NCBI RefSeq assembly: GCF_002954585.1
Contig: NZ_MSCI01000001.1
Location: 372,001 to 436,000 of the forward strand
Reading direction: 5' to 3'
DNA length: 64,000 nucleotides
Source: Vibrio chagasii
Lineage (GTDB): Bacteria > Pseudomonadota > Gammaproteobacteria > Enterobacterales > Vibrionaceae
The notes under the pieces were generated by a model. It was not told the origin of the DNA and made no database searches. It worked only from the letters and a program-made list of their open reading frames with translations. Position 1 is the first letter of the stretch, and the number at the start of each line of letters is the position of its first letter. Of this stretch, positions 57,477 to 64,000 are shown in pieces. The position numbers were made by a program, and so were the translations under genes.

Positions 57477-58887
57477 AAGCTATTTCCAAAATACATCTGG
57501 TTGGATTACGAAGAATAATGAGGCGTCCATTTGCCTGTTTCATTAAATGTTCCACAATGGTGAGGCCAATACCCATGTTGTCGTGTTTATGCGGGTCGTT
57601 TGGAGTGACTCGGGACAAAGTACGTTGTAACAACGAAGGGAAATGTCCTTGATCTTGCACTTCGATCCTCAGTTTATCCGCGAGCGTTACATTAACCAAT
57701 ACCTCACCTTGACCGTGTTGCTTAGCGTTCTTGATCAAATTATCTAAGCAAATCGTTAGCCAGTAATAGGGCAGGTTAAGCTCGACTTCTCCGGACTCAC
57801 ATTGATAGCCTATGTTGTGCTTCTCGCATACATGTTCAAGCCACTCTTCAAGCGAAGCGTTTTGCTTCAATAAAGGTTCAGATTGTTCAGTGCTTAGGTA
57901 GACCTTACTGTTTTCAGTGAGCTGAGACAGCCTTTGATAGTCAGAGATTAAACGCCAAACCGCACCTTGAGTTTCATCTGGGAACTCATCGTAGCGATTT
58001 CTGAACATTTCGACTGTTAATCCCAAACTGGTGATCGGTGTACGCAACTCATGAGTCAGTAGTTGCAACACAAACTGTCTCTCTTTGCGTTGCTTCGTTT
58101 TTAAATACAGTGAGCGTCCTAATATAGAACACAGAACAATCAGCAACGAAAATATCATCACTTTCATCATGAGCGTGTCATTGCTTGTTTCACTAAGACA
58201 CAGGTTGCTGTAACGAAAAGAGCAGTTTTCTCCAGATAAACTTACGCCTTGTTGTTGTGCAATGGGTTCCCAAATATCTTCCGGGACGGCCTTCCAGCCT
58301 TGTTCTCCACTTAACCAAAGTACATCACCTTGTTGCCAGGCTCGGTATCCATCAAGCAGAGCTTCTCTTCCTTCTGCTGATAACGGTTGCAGTTTGGTGT
58401 AGAGCGGGTGCAGTGGATTGGTAACCGTTAAAAACGGGCGGATTTGTTCACTTGTCTCTGGGTAATACGCTACATAACGGTCTGCAAAACTTCCACCTGC
58501 AGGGTGTTGTTTAGAGTGAGCGGCAAACCAGATTGAATCTAAGGTTTGTTGCTGACACAAAGCGAGCTCGAACTCGATGGCATCGTTTAACGCAGAATTA
58601 GAGGGTTTAATCGCTTGGCACGTTTGTTGTATCGTGGCTAACGACGCAATATCTTGCCAACTGAATTTGTTAAAATTGGGGTAACGACTACGGTCTTTAA
58701 GCAGAACCTTCGGGTAATGAGATAACTCTTGTTGAGAAACAGAGATCGGGGATGCTTGCCAGCTCAATTGATAGAGTGCTTGCCATCTGTCTTGTAAGCT
58801 TTGGGCATTGGCTAATGTAGGGAGCCAAAACAAAAAACAAAGGGCTAGGGTCAGCCTGCGCATCCAGTTATTCTCATTAAAAGTCAT
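57454..58887 (-). CDS. DUF3404 sensor histidine kinase (CarS/VprB-like)
   Basis: 477 residues. Signal peptide, a periplasmic DUF3404 sensor region (about 25-230, with WQDIASLATIQQTCQAIKPS), one membrane helix (MMKVMIFSLLIVLCSILGRS), HisKA with LLTHELRTPITSLG, and HATPase (LDNLIKNAKQHG, MGIGLTIVEHL). The first gene of a three-gene operon with the OmpR-type regulator and DUF2861. The domain combination is that of CarS/VprB, so envelope stress or antimicrobial peptides are plausible inputs. Confidence 0.88.
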   Translation of the reverse strand: MTFNENNWMRRLTLALCFLFWLPTLANAQSLQDRWQALYQLSWQASPISVSQQELSHYPKVLLKDRSRYPNFNKFSWQDIASLATIQQTCQAIKPSNSALNDAIEFELALCQQQTLDSIWFAAHSKQHPAGGSFADRYVAYYPETSEQIRPFLTVTNPLHPLYTKLQPLSAEGREALLDGYRAWQQGDVLWLSGEQGWKAVPEDIWEPIAQQQGVSLSGENCSFRYSNLCLSETSNDTLMMKVMIFSLLIVLCSILGRSLYLKTKQRKERQFVLQLLTHELRTPITSLGLTVEMFRNRYDEFPDETQGAVWRLISDYQRLSQLTENSKVYLSTEQSEPLLKQNASLEEWLEHVCEKHNIGYQCESGEVELNLPYYWLTICLDNLIKNAKQHGQGEVLVNVTLADKLRIEVQDQGHFPSLLQRTLSRVTPNDPHKHDNMGIGLTIVEHLMKQANGRLIILRNPTRCILEIAYEHPTTD

Positions 58888-59136
58888 TCGCGGGAGTCTA
58901 AAGAATTTTGCTCGAGATTTGTAACCTGAATGTCAACAAGTGTCCTCACTTTATCAAATTGTGACCGAGAGTCGTGAAACGAGTATTGCATTTCAATTGA
59001 CGGTTACATTTACTATAAATCCAAAAGTGCAGTAAGTATCACTTATTTGGTTTTTATTAGATAATTATGTACTTACTGTTACCTTTAAAACGATGGGGCT
59101 GAATATACTGGATTGAAACCAATAAGAGGAACCATC

Positions 59137-59670
59137 ATGAAAACAATTATTAAATCAGTATTGGCAATCAGCATCGTAGCGGCAGGGTCAGCTCACGCTT
59201 TTGAATTAACGAGTAACGATATTCAAGAAGGCCACCCAATGGCTAAGACTTTTGAATATTCTAGTTGGGGCTGTGATGGTGACAATTTGTCTCCGCAATT
59301 AATGTGGAAAGATGCGCCTGAAGGAACCAAAAGTTTTGCAATCACGGCTTATGACCCAGACGCACCAACCGAAAGTGGTTTTTGGCATTGGGTTGCATTT
59401 GATATTCCAGCAACCGTGAATGAATTACCTCGCGCAGCGGACATTACGAAGTTGGGTGGCAAGGAAGGGCGCATCGATTACGGAACGATCGGTTTTGGTG
59501 GCGCTTGCCCTCCTGAGAAAGACGGCATGCATCGTTATCAATTCACTGTTTGGGCGTTACCAACTGACAAGCTAAACCTTGATGAGAATACACCGTCGGC
59601 TGTCGTAGGCTTTACACTGAATAGCATGGCGTTAGATAAAGCAAGATTGACGGCAACTTACACACGCTAG
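59137..59670 (+). CDS. YbhB/YbcL (PEBP) family protein
   Basis: 177 residues from ATG 59137, GAGG seven bases upstream, with a signal peptide ending at AHA. The PEBP ligand site is visible: DGDNLSPQLMW, TAYDPDAPTESGFWHWVAFDIP and the DGMHRYQFTVWAL strand. Bacterial members are periplasmic or cytoplasmic with poorly known roles. It is the last clearly core-like gene before the integrated region. Confidence 0.92.
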   Translation: MKTIIKSVLAISIVAAGSAHAFELTSNDIQEGHPMAKTFEYSSWGCDGDNLSPQLMWKDAPEGTKSFAITAYDPDAPTESGFWHWVAFDIPATVNELPRAADITKLGGKEGRIDYGTIGFGGACPPEKDGMHRYQFTVWALPTDKLNLDENTPSAVVGFTLNSMALDKARLTATYTR

Positions 59671-59711
59671 TTTGTTACGCTAAACGTAAATACGAATAAA
59701 TGGGGGATGAG

Positions 59712-59822
59712 ATGAATCATCAATATCAAGTGACAGTTTTTCGAGCTGAGCAGTTACAAAAACTGCGTAATGTGAGGATTCTATCCCCTAGTTTTATCGA
59801 TATTAATGCTAAAATACTATAA
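59712..59822 (+). pseudogene. Clipped 5' end of a host gene (AraC-like N-terminus?)
   Basis: A 36-codon frame with GGGGGATGAG before the ATG: MNHQYQVTVFRAEQLQKLRN, then VRILSPSFIDINAK and a stop. The start looks like the N-terminus of a longer Vibrio regulator (from memory), cut off at about codon 30. The phage-type integrase begins 100 bp later on the opposite strand, so the break could mark an integration or deletion junction. Confidence 0.4.
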
Positions 59823-59926
59823 GTGTCTGATTTTGTTGGGTTTGTCTGTTTTTGGGGAAGCATAAAAAGACGAGAAAAGCCGACTAAATCAGACTATAAC
59901 CGAGATTTGCCGCCACTTTGTCGCCA

Positions 59927-60955
59927 CTAATTTTCTAGTGGATTTAGTTCAACGGCTTGTATTAAGTGCTCTGGTGCGAAGTGCGAATAAGTCATAGTTT
60001 GCTCTATCTTCTGGTGACCCAAAATACGCTGTAACACCAAAATATCGCCACCATTCATCATAAAGTGGCTAGCAAAGGTATGTCGAAAAACGTGAGTGGC
60101 TTGTCCTGCGGGTACATGGTTTGGTAATGCTCGTTTAACACACATCCAAGCCTTTTTGTAATTGACATTGAATATGGCGTGACTACTTACTGAGTTCCTT
60201 AAGATCTCTTCATACAGCGTAGGGGAAATAGGGACGGATCGATTCTTTTTACCTTTCGTTTCAGTGAAGGTCAGCTTGTATTTTGTTATTTGAGAATGTT
60301 TGAGTGAAAGAGCCTCTCCTATACGGCATCCAGTAGCCAAACAGATTTTAGCGACAACATGAATCTGTTTTGCTGGAAGGCTGTCATCAGCAGCTAAAGC
60401 ACTAAGAACGTTATGTATTTGCTCTTTTGTTAAGTAGCTAAGTTCTTTCTCTGCAATTTTGACGAGTTCAATATCCGCTAAAGGGTTCGGTAATTTCCAT
60501 ACATCATACTTGATCAGTCGATTAAACATTGAACGTAAGGTTTTTAGTTCGATGTTTTGAGTAGATGATGAGATAGCTACATTTGGGTGGTTACGATGGT
60601 AGCTCACACGATTGGCGCGATAGGCCAAATAGTCTTTTTTCGTAAATAGATGTGCTATTGGGTTATTGAGCATGGTGATCGTTTTAGCCATAAGATGATA
60701 TGAGTTCTGACCTGTTTTCACCGTATGGCCGTGAACTTCCCACCAGGTATCAAGCAAGTCCTTCAACCTGCGATTGTCGACCTTATCAGCTAACCACGGC
60801 TTATCGTTCACCTCACTCATCGTGAAGTGTTCAAATGCTGTCGCTTCTCCTTTGGTGGCAAAACGCTTTCTTATACGCTTTCCATCTCGCCCGCTTGGAT
60901 AGCACTCGCATATCCATGTCTTTTTTGAGCCGTCTTTCAGATTTCTAACAGACAT
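59927..60955 (-). CDS. int: Phage-type tyrosine integrase
   Basis: About 342 residues from ATG 60955 (TTG 60961 also possible). The SAM-like N-terminal domain leads to the catalytic domain with Arg in ATGCRIGEAL, His-x-x-Arg in THVFRHTFASH, His in ILGHQKIEQT and the nucleophile Tyr in MTYSHF. Similar in layout to P2/K139-like prophage integrases. A near-perfect LexA box sits just upstream of the start. It lies at the left end of the accessory block, facing the clipped host gene, as expected for an integrase beside its attachment site. Confidence 0.92.
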   Translation of the reverse strand: MSVRNLKDGSKKTWICECYPSGRDGKRIRKRFATKGEATAFEHFTMSEVNDKPWLADKVDNRRLKDLLDTWWEVHGHTVKTGQNSYHLMAKTITMLNNPIAHLFTKKDYLAYRANRVSYHRNHPNVAISSSTQNIELKTLRSMFNRLIKYDVWKLPNPLADIELVKIAEKELSYLTKEQIHNVLSALAADDSLPAKQIHVVAKICLATGCRIGEALSLKHSQITKYKLTFTETKGKKNRSVPISPTLYEEILRNSVSSHAIFNVNYKKAWMCVKRALPNHVPAGQATHVFRHTFASHFMMNGGDILVLQRILGHQKIEQTMTYSHFAPEHLIQAVELNPLEN

Positions 60956-60971
60956 AATCAAGCCTTATTAA

Positions 60972-60991
60972 ACTGTGTTTATATACAGTGT
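60972..60991 (-). promoter_or_regulatory. Candidate LexA (SOS) box at the integrase promoter
   Basis: AACTGTGTTTATATACAGTG contains CTGT-N8-ACAG with an AT-rich core, very close to the gammaproteobacterial SOS box TACTGTATATATATACAGTA. Its edge lies about 17 bases upstream of the integrase ATG, a position that would block transcription until DNA damage. Confidence 0.65.
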
Positions 60992-61330
60992 AATGGGCGT
61001 TCAAATGCATAGCAATGTTTTAAATTGAGGCTGGGAAACATCGTACTTTCGGCGTAATAGAAGTGAGCAGAGTCCTAGTTTCTGTTAAAGATATGAACCA
61101 TTTTTATTGGTTGTTCAAACTCAAATATGCCCTAAAATTGTCTAACATTTGCTCGTTTAGAAGTCTGGAACATATTTTGTCGATTAATCTATGTTATACA
61201 GATAAATCTGTATTTAGTGATGTATGCACAGAACTTTAGAGCATAAATCATTGTTAGTTATAGTAAAAAAGATGTATCGTTTACGTCTGATATAGCCCTT
61301 TTCGCATCTTAGCATTAATAAAGAGATTTT
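60992..61330. other. Spacer between integrase and AbiGi-like gene
   Basis: About 340 bp, AT-rich, divergent promoters expected. It contains an 18-bp perfect palindrome (61196-61213; separate entry). No coding frame supported. Confidence 0.5.
61196..61213. promoter_or_regulatory. Candidate operator palindrome upstream of AbiGi-like gene
   Basis: ATACAGAT-AA-ATCTGTAT is a perfect 8-2-8 dyad, typical in size of phage-repressor or MarR-type operators. It is 118 bp before the defence gene start. Confidence 0.45.
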
Positions 61331-62071
61331 ATGAAATTAAGTTCAAATTCCATTATTCATTTTACTGACAATATTGAAGCGATTTATGGAATATTTTCTG
61401 CAGGGTTTAGGCTTAAATACTGTAAAGAATCAATTTCAACGCCTGTAGAGAAGTTTGTTTTTTATGCCCCTATGGTGAGTTTCTGTGACATACCTATGTC
61501 TCAAGTAAAAGAACATATATCTAAATATGGAAACTATGGGATAGGACTAACTAAAGAGTGGGCTGAACGTAAAGGGCTAAATCCTGTACTTTACTTGGAA
61601 AAGCAATCGACGGTTAGTAAGAGCATGTATTTACTAATAAGTAGCATTTTGTCAAATGCAGGAGAACCTGATGAGTGGACGAATAATGAAACTTATGTCG
61701 CTGATGTAATTAGGTTCATGAAGAACTATGAGGATGATTTAGCCAGAAAAAATCACCCACTGGTGAAGAATTACCGGTTCTCGGATGAACGTGAGTGGCG
61801 ATTCTGTCCTTCACATAAAGATTGTAAAGATATGATTTTATCTAATGAGTATATGGAAGCTCACTTTGATGATGCAAACTCTGAGCTACGTCTTTTGAAC
61901 TTAGAGTTTGAAGCTAAAGACATCAAATATATAGTTCTCGAAAAAGAATCAGATATAATCCCTTTTTTAGATTTCATGAAACGTGAGAAAGGGAAAGCAT
62001 ATAGTTATAGGGACGTTGAAGTCTTAGCTACTAGAATTGTTACATCTGATCAGATAAAAACAGATTTCTAG
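61331..62071 (+). CDS. AbiGi-like abortive-infection protein
   Basis: 246 residues. The opening SSNSIIHFTDNIEAIYGIFSAGFRLKYC, MVSFCDIPMSQVKEHISKYG and NYGIGLTKEWAERKGLNPVLY match the AbiGi family of phage-resistance proteins (the antitoxin half of lactococcal AbiG). The FSDEREWRFCP block is also typical. No AbiGii partner is adjacent, so it may work alone, as reported widely for orphan AbiGi-like genes, or with an unlinked partner. It is followed three bases later by an integron attC-like sequence and is AT-rich relative to its neighbours. Confidence 0.75.
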   Translation: MKLSSNSIIHFTDNIEAIYGIFSAGFRLKYCKESISTPVEKFVFYAPMVSFCDIPMSQVKEHISKYGNYGIGLTKEWAERKGLNPVLYLEKQSTVSKSMYLLISSILSNAGEPDEWTNNETYVADVIRFMKNYEDDLARKNHPLVKNYRFSDEREWRFCPSHKDCKDMILSNEYMEAHFDDANSELRLLNLEFEAKDIKYIVLEKESDIIPFLDFMKREKGKAYSYRDVEVLATRIVTSDQIKTDF

Positions 62072-62073
62072 TG

Positions 62074-62225
62074 ATATAACAAACGTTTAAGACTCAAGAT
62101 ACTTTTTCTAATGTTCACGGAATGAGTTAGAGCTTCGCCCCTAACTCACTTTTGCCCAAAAGATTCTCGGATTGAATGCTTACCCGTGGCATTTTTCTAA
62201 CTCGAAGTGACCCATTTCGTTATAA
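62074..62225 (+). repeat. attC-like (integron recombination site) remnant
   Basis: Directly after the AbiGi-like stop, TATAACAAACGTTTAAGA resembles the conserved left end of Vibrio attC sites. Further on, CCGTGGCATTTTT resembles the internal 'CGTGGCATTTT' of such sites, and CGTTATA (62219-62225) is complementary to the leading TATAACA core. A GAGTTAG/CTAACTC hairpin lies in between. The middle deviates from the consensus, so this may be a degenerate or atypical attC. Confidence 0.4.
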
Positions 62226-62554
62226 ACCCATTGCGTATGCTGCATAATGTAACTTGCGTGATGAACTTACTTCTGTCTCTAGACTTGTTAACTTAAATAC
62301 TCTATTTGAATTAACAGGCATACTATGGGTGAAAAGTATCCGGCCTTAAATAAGAAAAGGGATCAGAGCTAAAAGCCTCCGATCCCACGTAACTAGCAAC
62401 AATTGAAACGCGAACAAAATTGATTTTATATAGCGTTCGTTATTTTTCAATCCCATAATTTACCCCACAGCCCCACTTTAAGTGGGGCAGTGGGGTAAGT
62501 TTCGGGTTCGAAAGACCTATGAAGATAAAGTTATTTCAGATAAACAACTGTTTG
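62226..62554. other. Non-coding stretch with two hairpins
   Basis: A GGGATC ... GATCCC hairpin (62359-62386) and a nested palindrome at 62462-62496 (ACCCCAC ... GTGGGGT enclosing CCCCACTTTAAGTGGGG). Neither is followed by a clear U-run. No gene is supported. Confidence 0.5.
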
Positions 62555-62869
62555 CTAAGCGGTAGCATAGTAATCACGAAGTTCATCATAAGCTTCCTTG
62601 GCTGAGTAGTATTTCGTTCCTCTAGCTTGAGCATCATTATTCAACTCCTCAGAGTTGAAAAGGTCATAATATTTTTTGAACCATTTTCTATCGATATTGT
62701 AATTCCATGCAATATCGCTTTTGTTTGCTTCCACATATCTAATTAAAACAGTATTGAAAATGAAATTGTTATAGTTTCGAACGCAGTTAAGGCTGATTGC
62801 ATTTGATTCTTGTAAAAAAGCTAAGTTTAAGTATATAGGCTTTTCAAAGTAACCAAAGGCGTGTATCAA
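62555..62869 (-). CDS. Hypothetical protein (104 aa)
   Basis: A 104-residue frame starting at TTG 62869: rich in Asn, Tyr and Trp, ending DELRDYYATA. No recognised domain. Its first codons overlap, on the other strand, the start of the phage remnant. It may be a real small accessory gene or the surviving end of one. Confidence 0.35.
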   Translation of the reverse strand: MIHAFGYFEKPIYLNLAFLQESNAISLNCVRNYNNFIFNTVLIRYVEANKSDIAWNYNIDRKWFKKYYDLFNSEELNNDAQARGTKYYSAKEAYDELRDYYATA

Positions 62870-63154
62870 TTAGTCGACCAGAAAGGCAACTTTGAACGTA
62901 AGACAGACCAAGCCGATAAGCTTGAATGCCTCACTCAACAAATCAAAGTGCTCGAAGATAGAATCGCAGAGATAGACGGTAACCACACTGAAACCGTCAA
63001 AGGCAATAGAGCCATCAAAGCTAAGGACATCACCGAAGAGGCCGACACTATCAAGTTCAATGGCGGGAAGGGTGTTTGTACCGGCGCGAGTATTTGCCCG
63101 TTTATGGGTAAACCGCATGTCGATGTATCAACTACCGTTTTTGCAGGGAAGTAA
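62861..63154 (+). pseudogene. Phage structural gene remnant
   Basis: The 97-codon frame has no ribosome site at its GTG and probably lacks its true N-terminus. A coiled-coil part (LECLTQQIKVLEDRIAEID) is followed by EADTIKFNGGKGVCTGASIC and a PHVDVSTTVFAGK end, a combination I associate with tail-region genes of Vibrio prophages. It is three bases before the next small phage gene. Confidence 0.5.
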
Positions 63155-63156
63155 CA

Positions 63157-63354
63157 ATGGCGATAAGTAAAGCATCACTGAAACAGAAATTAGAAACCGA
63201 GCTTAAAGCCCAGGGCTTTGTGCTTGATGGTGAATTTGCTATGGCAGGTAAGATGGCAGAAGCGATCGCCAACGCGGTAGTGGATGAAATAACAAAGAAT
63301 GCTCAAGTGGAAGTCACAGGCGGCAGCTCAGCCGGGAGCTATCAAGTGCAGTAG
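63157..63354 (+). CDS. Small phage protein (65 aa)
   Basis: ATG start two bases after the previous stop; GGAAG upstream. SLKQKLETELKAQGF ... EFAMAGKMAEAIANAVVDEI and a C-terminal VTGGSSAGSYQVQ. This fits a small conserved protein of K139/VP882-like Vibrio phages (from memory). Together with the preceding frame and the integrase it is what remains of a prophage. Confidence 0.55.
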   Translation: MAISKASLKQKLETELKAQGFVLDGEFAMAGKMAEAIANAVVDEITKNAQVEVTGGSSAGSYQVQ

Positions 63355-63489
63355 AGCTTTAGTAAACCAAAATGAGGCCTTAGCTTTTAAACTCATTTTT
63401 GCCCCAAAGTGTGTTTAGATTGTTTACTCCACTCAAGTATCTGTTCCAAATAAGCCCTAATTCTTCTTATGTTTGGTTCATGGCAAGGA

Positions 63490-64000
63490 TCATTGGTTTT
63501 CCTTATAGTTTTCAATAAAGATTTTATTTAGTGGGCTTACAGTACCCGCAAAATGTTCGCCAATAACATGGGTATAGATTTGTGTCGTCGCTACATCTGA
63601 ATGTCCTAATAGCTCTTGGACTGTACGAATATCTTGCCCCGAGCGCAGCAGTTCGGTAGCGAAGCTATGACGGAAGGTATGGCATGTTATTCGTTTATTA
63701 AAGATTTTAGCCTGTTGCACCGCTCGTTTGAGAGCCTTTCTTGGTGCAGAATCGTGTAAATGATGCCGACAAAGCTTATTAGTCAGTGGGTGCCGACAGA
63801 TGCTTAAAGAAGGAAAGATAAACATCCAAGCAATTTGTTTAAAAGCGTTCGGGTACTTTTTACCAAGGGCGTGTGGAAGCGAGGGACCGATGCCTTGTTT
63901 GATATCTTCTTCTTGTATTTTTGACGCTTTCAGAATTTGCAATTGAAGAGAACCAATTAACGTTGGGCTAAGTAAAGTTACGCGATCTTTTTTTCCTTTC
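63490..64000 (-). CDS. Integron integrase (IntI type), 3' part
   Basis: The frame is open to the right edge of the window. Catalytic residues are present: His-x-x-Arg in [16 protein letters not shown], His in [10 protein letters not shown] and Tyr in QIYTHV. The insert [20 protein letters not shown], specific to integron integrases, distinguishes it from phage or XerC/D recombinases. The 5' part, attI and any cassette array would lie beyond 64000. No stop or shift is seen in the visible part. Confidence 0.88.
   Translation of the reverse strand, partial: KGKKDRVTLLSPTLIGSLQLQILKASKIQEEDIKQGIGPSLPHALGKKYPNAFKQIAWMFIFPSLSICRHPLTNKLCRHHLHDSAPRKALKRAVQQAKIFNKRITCHTFRHSFATELLRSGQDIRTVQELLGHSDVATTQIYTHVIGEHFAGTVSPLNKIFIENYKENQ

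Overview
The window reads as Vibrionaceae, most likely a marine Vibrio close to the Splendidus clade. The basis is recognised families: an NspS/MbaA-like pair, a DUF3404 kinase with its regulator and a DUF2861 protein (CarRS/VprAB type), a DUF2860 outer-membrane protein, a LuxP paralogue and an integron-type integrase at the right edge. There are no rRNA, tRNA or ribosomal protein genes. An F-type ATPase operon appears outside its usual gid/par context. Together these suggest an accessory-rich region, possibly the second chromosome (inference).

Layout. 1-1053: start of an ATP synthase operon (atpI, partial atpB), followed by a structured 750-bp gap. 1810-10721: a LysR regulator divergent from RidA, an aldehyde dehydrogenase, an M19-dipeptidase-like protein, a BCCT transporter and two conserved proteins of unknown function. 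This looks like an uncharacterised catabolic cluster for a small zwitterionic nitrogen compound. 11039-13168: an S33 peptidase and two small proteins. 13379-17982: a cbb3-type oxidase without ccoQ, whose CcoP is fused to a three-haem cytochrome. 18368-23602: a SUOX-fold protein with a degenerate GGDEF protein, then an NspS/MbaA-like pair. 24020-31290: small metabolic, membrane and acetyltransferase genes, including a doubly frameshifted cupin with a G9 tract. 31499-36279: a second periplasmic-binding-protein plus GGDEF/EAL operon, divergent from a LuxP paralogue.

36325-38564: a decayed IS3-family element abutting a truncated, nonsense-mutated gamma-glutamyltransferase. 39039-49518: two paralogous modules that each join an outer-membrane barrel and a tiny PstS-like protein to a sensor (an MCP in one, a double-receiver hybrid kinase in the other), followed by a separate HPt protein and a receiver-TPR protein. 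49788-53435: an EmrAB-type efflux pair with a divergent LysR regulator. 53522-58887: a secreted glycoside-hydrolase-like protein and a CarRS-like operon. 59712-64000: an accessory junction with a clipped host gene, a phage-type integrase preceded by a near-consensus LexA box, an AbiGi-like phage-defence gene followed by attC-like sequence, two phage remnants and the 3' part of an integron integrase.

The theme is periplasmic sensing. At least three sets couple a periplasmic binding protein to an inner-membrane signalling protein (c-di-GMP, chemotaxis or phosphorelay). The strongest candidates for undescribed biology are the barrel-PstS-like-sensor modules, the 2.8-10.7 kb catabolic cluster and the five-haem CcoP fusion. 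All functions are inferred by reading the sequence; no database search was run.
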